The translations under genes were made by a program, and so were the position numbers. Positions 1 through 9,702 of a DNA stretch of 64,000 nucleotides are shown here, one piece after another. The DNA is from Poa pratensis (taxonomy: Eukaryota; Streptophyta; Magnoliopsida; Poales; Poaceae). The stretch is taken from positions 19,567,366-19,631,365 of the forward strand of contig CAMZMU010000075.1 of assembly GCA_947311845.1 (NCBI GenBank). The letters are read 5' to 3'. Each line of letters starts with the position of its first letter. The first letter of the stretch is position 1. Under the pieces are notes generated by a model. It was given only the letters and a program-made list of their open reading frames with translations. It searched no databases and had not been told where the DNA came from.

Positions 1-488
1 AATGTAACGGATGTAGAGATGAGGACAGTCAGGTAGTATACTCATATTCGTATTTTTGTTTGTTTGTTTGGGAACAAAGGATTATGGATAGTATACTCAT
101 ATTCATATTTTTTGTTTGTTTGGGAACAACGGATTATCCACTTGGACCCGTTATCATCCCCTTGCAGTGTTAGTGCACTGTGAATTGACTAAACTAGCCT
201 GCCTCCTACCCTTTTGAGAGAGAGAGAGAGAGAGAGAGACCGGTTCCCCGGCATTGAGATGGTCAAGGGCAGCTAGTTAGGACAAAAAGGGCGTTCATGT
301 GATTTATGGTTATTTTGTTTTGTCTAAGTCCGATATAACAAATTATACCTAAAAGAGGGGTAAACGGTTTCAGCGGAGACCAAACCACTAGAAACCTCAA
401 ATGGACATTTTATTTACGCCTAAATCTGTCGTTTTGAAGTTAGTTTTTTATATTGTTAGAGAAACTTGTCATGACTCCAGTGTTTTAC
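1..488. other. Left-edge intron of the RAB3GAP2-like gene
   Basis: No coding exon was found here; the exon ending at 489 is followed on the minus strand by a GT donor, so this stretch is probably intron. It holds an imperfect direct duplication (about 34-83 and 85-135, both built on tagtatactcatattc followed by TTTG repeats and gggaacaa.ggattat) and a (GA)12 microsatellite at about 216-239. Both are seen directly. The next exon would lie beyond the window. Confidence 0.5.
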
Positions 489-3400
489 CTTCCATAACCG
501 CACAGCCACAAGGGCACGAGTATCCAGCAGTAGAATCCTTCCAAGAGAATCAGTTATTGCAGCCAATGTACCACTTGGAGAGAGTGTAATCCGTTCTCCT
601 TTCCTTGGTGAATCTTTCAAGCATGTAAGAGGTGATGCTGCAGAATATAATCATGAGGAACAAAAACCCCACTAATTTGAAGGTTAAATGAAACTTAATT
701 ATTTATTCCATTACTTTTTGCAAAGGATTGAGGCTTTGGCCGTGGCTTCTTAGTTGGCAACGGTTCACTCCGCCATAGAATTTTGGACAAAGATGATATT
801 GTCGAAAATGTTGCAGCTACACCTCTTGACAAAATTGCTCCAACAATTGACCTGCCTCTGTCTTCTGATAACCTATGGAACCACCAAGACATTAAAGGAA
901 AGGTGAAAAACAAGTAGAACAAACAATCTTATAGTATTTTCACCGTTAGCATCCAGAGCAGATGCACTAATGAACATTATTTGAATCAATTGCCTTGGTT
1001 CGAATATGATAATTTGGACCAACGAGCATGCCAATTCCTAACTTGATATAATCTTAAGTGGAAAATGCATCATACTTTAACAACCCGGCAATCATACTAC
1101 ATCCGATCACTCGTTTGATCAAAGTTCAAATTTTGAACATTTTAACGTTTTTTATATCAGTTTAATTTTGAACCTTTTTCATATACACATGTAGCACGGT
1201 GATACACACCGTAGTACTGCTCTTAACAATGATGATGCAAATCTAGCCCAGTTGGTGCAACATCATGTGGCTGTTCCCCAAGTTCCAAGTTGAGGTGATG
1301 AGTATATTGAAAAGCCAATGCTCAGTATGTGAAGTTGCATGTATTATGTTGAATTTCCTGTGGGTGAGGACACACGATTCATATATGTGGGACCATGGTT
1401 TTTAAGGCGTCGCCTAGTCGACGCTAAGCGTCGTGCTCGCCTTAGTCTCCTGCCTAAGGCGTCCAGATTCAACGTTTGAGGCGTCCAAGTCGACGCTTAG
1501 GCGGGGAAGGCGTCGCTCTAGTCGATTTTGGACGCCTTCGTTATCGCCGGGCAGGTCGAGCCGGAAACACTGCTCGACGGAGCGGGAAACAGAAATTGGG
1601 CGGGGTGGGAAGGAATGGGGGGCAAAGTAAGGTGAAATCGATCTGAGAGAGAGCGGGGAACACACCCGTGACAGGAATCGATCTGAGAGAGAGCTCTCTC
1701 CTCTCAGGCGGCCAGCTCCTCCTCCGCCAGCTTCTGCCCTCCTCCGCTGGCCTCCCCTTCTCCGACCAAGCTTCTGGGCCTCTCCTCCCCGGGCGCAGCC
1801 CTCTCCCCTCTCTCCCCCATGGTCTCTTTCCTCTCCGCCCTCACCTTGTCCTGTCTCTGTTGTGCTTGTCTAAGGCGTCGCCTCGCCTCGCCTTACGCTT
1901 AGGCCCCCCCCCCCCCCCCCCCCCATCCGCCTTAGGACGCCTTACCACCTTAAAATGCAGGGACAGGTCAGATGTTTAGAACCTGAGTTCAGCAACTTAA
2001 AATGCATTTCCCCATTGGTTTCTTCTCAGGTAGGTCTTTGAGCAAACCATAATAGGCGAGGCTCGAGTCACACTTTTCCAGATCAAACCATTAGTCTGTT
2101 CCAGTTTATGAACTACGATTTGTGAAATTTTAGATCCAATAACTTGTAATTAATTTTTTTATGTAAGAAAGACAGGCCCACTAATGGCAATATGGCTAAA
2201 CAAAACTGTAAATCTCACGATTGAAGGAAATATTGCATGCCTACAAACTAAAAAGCTAGTAGAATTATCACCCTGATCGGAAATTGCCAAACCAATGGGT
2301 AGCAGGACTCACCTATATGCTGAAACGACAGCATCCTCTCCAACTGTAATGGCACAGTAGTGTCGCTGACTCGACTGCCCAGCAATATAAAAGCAGCTGA
2401 ATTCAATACGATAGTAACTTCAGAATACTTCCAGTAAAGGTAAACTTTTACATGAAACATCGTATTAGGAATAAAGGAAACTGAATATGCATAACGTTTG
2501 CAAAAAAAAACTTTGCAGAAAACTGGAATCCATATAACAGTCTCTGACATGTAGCAGACTAGCAGCACAAAGGCAGTAAAATGAAATTGAGAAGGCAGGT
2601 CACCTGAAGTTCTAACAGGGGAGGTGGCATTAGACCAACAATTGCAGCATCGGCACAAGAACCAAACTTGCTTACATTCCAAATCTGAAGAGGCATCCTT
2701 TCAAAAGAACTCTCGTCATCAGCATCTTCCTGTTCAAACTTATCTTTCCACATGCGTGGTTTCACTTCTTGAAATGATTTTTGAAGCATGATCTGCGAGT
2801 AACAAATAAAATATTATTGAACATGGAGAAAATACTGATAGTTACAAAGCTAGCTTTTAACCATTAAAATGTTGTGTGCATGAAGTATGCACTACTGGAA
2901 TAAGATTTATCACGACTGTAGATATTAGATGCAATATACTGCTACCCGACCAGTAAATTAGCTTAGTACAAAAACATTGATATCGCTTTTTATGACTGCA
3001 ACGCAGATATGTATCACATAAGATGCTTTTTACTTTTGCTCTGGTGGAGCAGAACTACTTCCTGGGCAACTCGTACAATGTTTACTACTCCCTCTGTTCC
3101 TATGAATAAGGCGCACACGCTTTTCAAGATTTGTCTTTGACCAAAAATTTGGACAACAATATCTCGATTATATTGTACGAAATTGGTATCGTTGGATTCG
3201 TTTTGAAAAACTCTTTCTAATGATATCAATTTTTATCATTTACTCCCCATATATTTAGATTAGTTTTGGTCAAAGATAAATCTAGGAAAGCGTGTGTGCC
3301 TTATTCATAGGAATAGAGGGAGTAGGAAAAGTACAGTCCATCATAGAGGTCTTCTGGAATTCCTGTAGAGCAGAGCACCTTCCGGAGGCTAGAAACTTTT

Positions 3401-5256
3401 AATGGCTGATCTGACCCATCCGGATTCAATTCAATGGCTGAGATTACGACTCGTGAGTTTGTGCTCTCTTGATAAAACATATAAGTTCTTAAGAAAAATG
3501 TGCAGCTTTGCAGGATAGCTATCTACTTTCCAAAGCATTAAACTTTCCTATGATCATTTAAGCTCAAGCCAACTAATGCTGGTGTTTTGGCTTACATGAG
3601 CATGCAGAAATAATGTCAGAATCGAGAACCAAGGTTGAACGTAGTGCTGGATATAAAATACAATTGAAAACTGTACAGAAGTCTATTTGGCGACACATGA
3701 AAGTTCAGGGCATACAATTCAAAATAAGCAAAATATTTCTTTGTAGTTCCTATGTGCATTCACAAGGTTTCCCAAGTTGATGAGGAAGTTATTCTCCAAG
3801 AAAACGATCGTGGTTGCTTCTGAATTAACATATCCATCAAATTATGATATCTCAAGTGCAATAGCATAAGACTTATAGAAACCTGAAGATCAGCACCATC
3901 ACAACGTGCAATAACACCAGGAAAAACCACAGAAAGTTGATCTGAACCGGAATCTTCCCAAGCATTTTCCTTCCTCTCACTGAAGTTAAGCTTCAGTATC
4001 TTTGCAGGATATATACTCTGAAAGATGCAGAGATGAGGATCACACTATTAGCTAAGACTTAAAGAAAGAACAAAAAAGAGGCAGCATATTTGAAGAACCA
4101 ACACGGTAACTTTGTTCATACTACATATGCTTGCTCCTAACAGAATAAACTGTACCTAAAAGACTGTCTTCCGGCGCAATTATATGACCTGTTCTTGGAA
4201 AATACTATCATGTTTTACTATATGTGTCCTGAGATCACCATGCGCATAGAGCAAGGAAACACTAAATCTAAGAAACATTTAATGCATAAGCTTAAACATT
4301 TAATCAGAAATTTCCAAAGCAATTAAATATGGGTAGAAAGTAAAAATGTAGAATAACTACACTCCTGATTCTCTCTCATCAATACAGATATATTGAAACG
4401 GAGAGAGTATGAGAAGTTACTAACCATATGGGATTAGGATTCTAACACTAAGAAATCTAACCATTACCGAAAGAACTAGAACCTGTGGTCTTTTGTTTAG
4501 GATATTTTTTCCTTCTTAGATTAGTATCATTGCCAGAATAGCCATGTTCACCGGTGTATTTTCGAGGAACTGCCTTGATGTATACTTTAACATTGTCAGA
4601 AAGCGTTGTGTGCTGCCCTGATGAAATAAGTATGCACGAATATGACAACTTGGAGTAAAATCCTAACTGTGCAGATTATACTACCTACCATGAACCTTCT
4701 AAAACCTCTGAATGCTTGGTCCAAATTTTCGCAATTTCTCAAATCGTAGTAGGATCACCGTTAACTTCATGAAAGACAAGGACATCCTAACGACAGTTAC
4801 GAACTTCACTTGTTCTAGCAACTGTTGAAGCCCCTAAAAACTAAAAAATTTCTCAAAAAGGGAGGTTCTATCGGCTACCTGCTTATGCAGGAGATCGCCG
4901 GCGAGCGTGTAGAAGAGGAGCCACCCGGCGTCGGTGCCGACCGCGACGGCCACTCCCTCCTCCCCTTCGGCGGCCCCCACGTCGAGCGGGACCCACTCGA
5001 CGGCGGAGATCCGGCCCTCGTCCGGCCCCAGGGCGGGCTTAACCGTGACCCCGCCTTCGCCGGCGATCGGGACGATCACCAGCGCGGAACGCGCGGCGCT
5101 GGCCACGGCGAGGTCGCGCGCGCGGGGCCCGAGCGAGGCGACCACCGCGGGGTCGTCCAGCCACCCCTCCCGCTCGCCGGCCCCCGCGGCCGCGAGGCAT
5201 CCCGAGGCGGACGCGAGGAGGGCCACCTCCGTCAGGTGGTGGCCCCGCGGCGCCAT
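489..5256 (-). CDS. RAB3GAP2-like gene, exons 1-6 (Rab3 GTPase-activating protein non-catalytic subunit), 5' part
   Basis: Six exons were placed on the minus strand: 4879-5256 (ATG at 5256), 3883-4017, 2604-2792, 2313-2374, 715-872 and 489-637. All have GT/AG borders and phases match, giving 1071 bp = 357 codons with no stop. Landmarks are HLTEVALLASASGCLAAAG near the start, LLFYTLAGDLLHKQ at the end of exon 1, MPLQIWNVSKFGSCADAAI in exon 3, YCAITVGEDAVVSAYRLSED across exons 4-5, and TLSPSGTLAAITDSLGRILL in exon 6. These match the RAB3GAP2 N-terminal (beta-propeller-like) domain as I know it from plants and animals. The family acts with RAB3GAP1 in Rab GTPase regulation (GAP, and Rab18 GEF activity in animals); the plant role is inferred. 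The full protein is usually well over 1000 residues, so most of the gene lies left of the window. Exon 1 is very GC-rich, as is common in grass 5' exons. Introns 2 and 4 carry transposons without harming the exons. Confidence 0.88.
1398..1956. mobile_element. TIR element carrying GC-rich host-like sequence, inside RAB3GAP2-like intron 4
   Basis: The left end tttttaaggcgtcgcctagtc and the right end (complement ttttaaggtggtaaggcgtcc) are imperfect inverted repeats built on AAGGCGTC. The interior is a GC/CT-rich block that reads like a gene 5' leader, with a duplicated word gaatcgatctgagagagagc (about 1634-1654 and 1676-1696) and a run of 21 C at 1904-1924. Terminal repeats flanking a host-like insert suggest a Pack-type (gene-fragment-carrying) element, but no clear target duplication was seen and no source gene was recognised. 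The poly-C run abuts the right terminus. Confidence 0.5.
3086..3324. mobile_element. Stowaway-type (Tc1/mariner) MITE in RAB3GAP2-like intron 2
   Basis: The left end reads TA-CTCCCTCTGTTCCTATGAA and the right end is its near-exact complement, ttcataggaatagagggag-TA. The arms also share aaggc(g/a)cacacgctttt. TA duplications flank a body of about 235 bp. The CTCCCTC.GTTCC terminus and TA target site are diagnostic of the grass Stowaway family. It lies in the intron between exons 2 and 3 of the RAB3GAP2-like gene, a normal location for this family. No coding capacity. Confidence 0.88.
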
Positions 5257-5621
5257 GGCGAGGCGAGAAGAGGTCGCCTGAGGCTTCTAGATGCTTTGGA
5301 TGCCGGGAGGAGATGCGACGGGGAGGGGAGCAGACGTGCGGCGAGCGATTTGTCGAAACAGCGCAAGGCAAAGCAAATTACTCAAGCTCTGTTATAGTAA
5401 CCCGTAATGAAACGACATTTTAGACATGGATAATGTGATGTCTCTGTTCCAAAATGAAGTCCTATATATTCTAGTCAAAGAATGTAAATGTTGATTATGT
5501 TTGTAGAAAAATATAACATTCACTTTACATCCCGTCTCGCGACGTGCATCGCAAGACAAAACGGCGGGCCATCAAGATCTCGCCTCTTGTGATTTTGCAC
5601 GGGAGGGGGACTAGCGGGGTT
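5257..5621 (-). promoter_or_regulatory. Upstream region of the RAB3GAP2-like gene
   Basis: This 365-bp stretch lies between the RAB3GAP2-like ATG and the Harbinger element, so its right part should contain the 5' leader and proximal promoter. No clear TATA box was identified. At about 5440-5520 there is an AT-rich segment (tctctgttccaaaatgaagtc) resembling one arm of a Stowaway MITE, without the matching arm. The Harbinger insertion sits only about 370 bp upstream of the start codon. Confidence 0.4.
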
Positions 5622-5802
5622 TTAGGATGTGTTTGGTTTGAGAATTGGATGAACCATTCCATTCTATCAAAATAGAGTCGTTTCATTCTGTGTTCGATTT
5701 TGGACAAAAAAACTGTCATGGAACCGTTCCATTCTTGTGTTTGTTTTTGGAATGGGGTGAGAATGGAATGGCTAGAAGTGGCTTGTGGTCACTGATTTAG
5801 TA

Positions 5803-6102
5803 TCACAATACTGGATCAGCCTGGATCAGCCTGCCCCAAATCTTCCTCCACTTCAGGTGGTTGCTAATCTGGTCATGATTCAATGATAGCTTGATGTGGT
5901 CAATCAGAACCTGAGCACATTGGTTATGATGGCACTGCTTGAGACCACTTGAAGTTCTTTTACCACTAGCCACAATGTCAGCCAAAAAGCCAAGCATCAT
6001 GGTGGACATAGGATTGGTCCAGTGAACCACCCCCTTGGTCTTGCTCCCACTTGCACCCTGGGTGTTGCTCCCACTTGCATCGGTGCTTTCAACATTGTCC
6101 AT
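5803..6102 (-). CDS. PIF/Harbinger ORF1, Myb/SANT-like DNA-binding protein (short)
   Basis: The 99-codon frame starting at ATG 6102 reads MDNVESTDASGSNTQGAS and then VVHWTNPMSTMMLGFLADIV, GLKQCHHNQCAQVLIDH and ISNHLKWRKIWGRL. This is the tryptophan-rich Myb/SANT-like block of plant Harbinger ORF1 proteins (Myb_DNA-bind_3 type), which partner the transposase on the terminal repeats. It stops soon after the KWRKIW motif, whereas family members usually continue for 150-200 more residues. The 3' end overlaps a short duplication (ctggatcagcctggatcagc, about 5813-5832), which may mark the deletion that shortened it. A degenerate tandem repeat lies just upstream. Confidence 0.7.
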   Translation of the reverse strand: MDNVESTDASGSNTQGASGSKTKGVVHWTNPMSTMMLGFLADIVASGKRTSSGLKQCHHNQCAQVLIDHIKLSLNHDQISNHLKWRKIWGRLIQADPVL

Positions 6103-6111
6103 TTCTGTCCA

Positions 6112-6396
6112 GCAATAAAATAGTTGCACAAATATGATTTATAACATGAAAAACACCTGGTTTCAATACATAAAATGGACAATTTCGTCCAGCAATGAAA
6201 TAGTTGCGCAAATATGATCTAGAACATGAGAAAACACATGGTTTCAATACATAAAATGGACAATTTCGTCCAACAATAAAATAGTTGCACAAATGTGAAT
6301 TATAACATCACAAACACATGATTTCAATACATAAAATGGACAATTTCATCCAGCAATAAAATAGTTGCACAAATATGGTTTCAATACAATGAAAGG
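6112..6396. repeat. About 80-bp tandem repeat, 3.6 copies, inside the Harbinger element
   Basis: The unit begins agcaataaaatagttgcaca and ends ggacaatttcatcc. Copies start at about 6112, 6192, 6273 and 6353; the last is partial. Copies differ by a few substitutions, so the array is not very recent. It lies between ORF1 and the last transposase exon, that is, in the inter-gene spacer of the element. No function is evident. Confidence 0.85.
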
Positions 6397-6490
6397 ATAC
6401 ATGAATAACACTTCAAATACATGGTTTTGACACACTCAATGACCATACATGATCTGCCTATCCGCCCACATTTGGTTAGCAATTTCTTGC

Positions 6491-7756
6491 CTACGGTTCA
6501 ACTGTGGCTCTATGGTCTCTTGCTTGTTGAGTTTGTGACCGGATTGGTTGGGCGGTCCAAGTTACCTCCGGTAAGATGAATTCATCAATTCCTTGGGATA
6601 GTGCATAATTATGAAGAACACAACAAGCTACAACAATGTCAACTTGAACCGGAAAGGGAAAGAACGGTTTGGCATCATCTAAAATCTTGAATCTCCTCTT
6701 GAGGGATCCAAAAGCTCGCTCTACCCCTATACGTAGAGATGAGTGGCTAAGGTTGAAAAGTTCTTCCGCATTTTGGACGGGATTGTTGCCCCACTCGTTC
6801 AAATGGTATCTCACATTACGGAAAGGTGGGATGAAGCCGGGCTTGGCTCCATATCCGGCATCAACTAGGTAATATTTGCCTATAAAAAAGATACAAGTTG
6901 GTGACAATTTTTGGACAATATATGGACAATCATATCTAAGTCAATTTGTTACCTTGTAGTACTTGTAGGCCTCTCTCACACCCTAATGCATAAAACGTTC
7001 GCATCATGTGTTGTCCCCTCCCACCCAGCCAACACATATGTGAACCGGAGGTCAAAATCTACCGCTGCCATCACATTTTGAGTAGGAAAAGGCTTCCTAC
7101 CACGAAATGAATCTTCCACATCTTTAACAACAGATTCTCGCACATGTGTACCATCAATAGCTCCAATACAATCCTATATAGTGAAACAACTGTTAATACT
7201 ATGGGTGAATACAATCCTACATAGCTAAGTAATAGTTTTGGCATATACCTTAAAATATGGGTCGAACCGAGGGTTTCCTGCTATCTTTTCTGGGTCTCCG
7301 ATGAAGGTGGCCAGATATAGTCATTACGTAGCTCACCAATGGCATGAAGGACTTTCCTAAAATATATGCTAATTGTACTGAACGATCTACCAAATTTGTT
7401 GCAACAACTCTATTCCGAAGATTGTGTCCAATGGTATGCAAGAACATTGCCACTTTCTGCTCCACACATAAATGGACACTATTTTCTAGCAACTTGTGTT
7501 CTCTCATTATCTCACACAGCCTAAAGAAAGAAGCTCTGTTAAACCGTAACATGTTTATACAAGTCACATCTGAGTGCCAAATTTTACTAGTGAGATACTC
7601 AATTCTCATCCGATCTCTTTCATGCATTGGCCCATAGGAAATACGTGATCTTCTCTTTCTTTTTAAGACCCGAACAGCTACAACAATCGTAGCCCAAACA
7701 ACAAAAACAGCAGCTCCCCTAATCAGCCTTTTCCTTTTATCCAAGCTCTTGCCCAT
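6491..7756 (-). pseudogene. PIF/Harbinger DDE transposase, frameshifted
   Basis: Three coding blocks are visible on the minus strand. Block 1 (about 7756-7250) is the N-terminal region, with RKRRSRISYGPMHERDRMR and CLHTIGHN-like helical sequence. Block 2 (about 7172-6975) carries DCIGAIDGTHV and GWEGTTHDANVL, which hold the first two catalytic aspartates. Block 3 (about 6880-6491) carries GKYYLVDAGYGAKPGF and VERAFGSLKRRFKIL with the catalytic glutamate, then a CCVLHNY motif. Introns separate the blocks (GT at about 7248; AG before 7172; intron about 6950-6880). The frame breaks in block 1 after NRVVATN and again near the PEKIAGNP-equivalent region, each explained by one missing base, and once more before block 3. 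It therefore cannot encode a full transposase as written. The DDE_4-family assignment is confident. Confidence 0.85.
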
Positions 7757-8428
7757 CTACAATGCATACAAACAATTTATGCAAGGCTAATAAAGAAGAG
7801 ACATGTGATTTCATCATATATTGACAAGAAATTTCATGGATCAGCATATATTTCCAAGAAATTTTATTCATTGGATAGCAAATTTTCATGGATTTCATAT
7901 CAAAAAATTGAGCAACATCATAGATCAGCATATATTGCCAAGAAATTTCATGGATTTGATAGCAGACATGCAATTTTTTGTGTTGAAATGGGAAGGATAG
8001 GATAGCAAATCGGGCTGGATCGAATCCGACGCTCACCTCGGTCCTGCTTAGTCGTCGAGGCCGCCACTGGAAATTCCTGCTCCGGCCCGGCGAAATCCGT
8101 CACCGCCGCGCCTGCTCCCGCCCTGCCCCGCCTCTGCTTCGTCCGTCGCCGTCGTGCCTGCTCCGGCCCTGTCCCGCCCTGCCCCGCCTCTGCGTGCGTG
8201 GGGGAAGGAAGGGTGAGCGTAGGGTTCAGGGGAGGCGAGAGGTTTTTTTTTCATCGGGCTCGGTTCCACCTCGTCCGGCCGATTTGGTCGGACGGGTGCG
8301 TTCCGCATCTACAGCGAATATACGCTTTTGAGGAATGACTCGATTCCATTCCATCCTAAAACCGAACGCTGGAATCCTCCTCAGGTGTGGAACGGTCCCA
8401 CTCTATTCTCAAACCGAACACATCCTTA

Positions 8429-9317
8429 GAGAGTGCCCTCTCACGACTGCTGGATTCTTCTATCACACCATCGCGGAGGACTACTTATCGACAACATGGC
8501 TACTCATGTCACTATGAATATGGCTTATTCTCCTTCATCCTACCCTTTCGTGATGAAATGGTATGTGTGGTGCTATGTGAGAAAAAGCAAAATCAGTATT
8601 AAAAAAAAATTGACCACTGATTTTTTTCATAGAGCACTGAAATGTCATTTCACACGAAATTTGACACGTATGTATAAAACTTGTATGTGTTCATCACCAA
8701 TTTTTTTCCAGAATTCTTTGAAATGTTTTTTACTATTATTATTTTTTTATTCAGCCAGGAGCATATGAGATCAAGAGCCAAATTGAATTTCCATTTGTTC
8801 AGGGACTAGGTTTTGGTTATTAGAACTACATATCGATTTGGAAATGTTGTTTTATCTTATTTACCAAGTCATATATATGTATATAGATTCATGACTAGTT
8901 TGCCCAATCCAATTATCATAAATATTATAATTATCATATTTTATTTTTCATATTTTTGGATTATATGTATAAAAAATGCTAATATATTTAACCCATTCAA
9001 CTAAAGTCAACAGTAATGAGGTGGTCTTTGTATGCGATATACATAAACTGGGGGCTTTCTCCGTGAGTTGTATATGCAAGGTCGTTGTCCAAGTAGGCAA
9101 ATCTGGATGTAGCAGATACCATTGTAAACAAAACAAAGGTGTTTCTGTGGTATATTTATTGAGCGTTATTTAAAGCAGATAAAATTTAGATAAATATTAC
9201 TGAAATAGCGACAAGTGTGTGCCTTTTTAGCAAGGAAGGAACAATTCAACATTTAAATCGTGAGTGACATATTACTCGTCTTACTTAGCTATTGTTTTAA
9301 CTTGTCTTACTGAGGGA
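8429..9317. other. Intergenic stretch with one arm of a MITE (about 8552-8785)
   Basis: No gene was recognised. The segment at about 8552-8785 (gtgctatgtgagaaaaagc ... tttattcagccaggagc) matches the right half of the MITE at 9322-9699, including the interior ccactgatttttttcatag and the subterminal tttttattcagccag. Its own left half is absent, so it is a truncated second copy of the same family. The remaining sequence is AT-rich with nothing recognisable. Confidence 0.55.
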
Positions 9318-9321
9318 GGCG

Positions 9322-9699
9322 TTTTGGCTCCCGAGCTCACCTGCTCCTGGCTGAATAAATAATATCGAAAACAATAGTAAAACATTTCAAAAAGTTCTGA
9401 AAAAAAGTAGTGATTGGTATATACAAGTTACTACATACGTGCCAAGTTTCGTGGTGAAATGACATTTGTAGTGCTATGTGAGGAAAAAAAATCAATGACT
9501 AAATAGTATATTTTGAAATCTCATTTTGGCCACTGATTTTTTTTTGTTGCATAGAGCGGTACCAATGTTATTTTAGCACGAAACTTGGCACACATGTAGA
9601 AAACATGTATATATCTTACTCACCAATTGCTTTTAGAATTTTTTGAAATGTTTTACTATTTTTTTATTCAGCCAGAGTAGGTGAGCTCGGGAGCCATTT
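9322..9699. mobile_element. Long-TIR MITE, about 378 bp
   Basis: The left end ggctcccgagctcacctgct and the complement of the right end, ggctcccgagctcacctact, match almost exactly. The inverted repeat continues imperfectly for about 90 bp on each side (tggctgaataaa, agtaaaacatttcaaaaa). There is no ORF. The target duplication is not certain, since flanks share only tttt-rich sequence. Superfamily cannot be fixed from the ends alone; the CTCCCG(A/G)G terminus resembles that of the MITE at 24842-25227. Confidence 0.75.
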
Positions 9700-9702
9700 T
9701 GA

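Larger units (their letters stand above)
5622..8428 (-). mobile_element. Complete PIF/Harbinger DNA transposon with TTA target duplications
   Basis: The element runs 5625-8425 (2801 bp). The 5' terminus ggatgtgtttggtttgagaa and the complement of the 3' terminus, ggatgtgttcggtttgagaa, differ at one position. Both ends are flanked by TTA (5622-5624 and 8426-8428), the three-base target duplication expected for PIF/Harbinger. It carries the two genes typical of the superfamily on the minus strand: a DDE transposase (6491-7756, damaged) and a Myb/SANT-like ORF1 (5803-6102, shortened). Both proteins are normally required, so this copy is probably not autonomous. The intact ends mean it could still be mobilised in trans. 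Confidence 0.9.

Noticed and set aside
2248..2682. 144-codon minus-strand frame
   Set aside because: Runs through an intron between exons 3 and 4 of the RAB3GAP2-like gene in a frame different from the conserved one.
2889..2910. cactactggaataag resembling a CACTA end
   Set aside because: No subterminal repeats, no matching second end, and no duplication; a chance match in an intron.
4825..5397. Long plus-strand frame (190 codons) and other frames around 4.8-5.4 kb
   Set aside because: They are antisense shadows of the GC-rich RAB3GAP2-like exon 1; only the minus frame has family resemblance and good splice sites.
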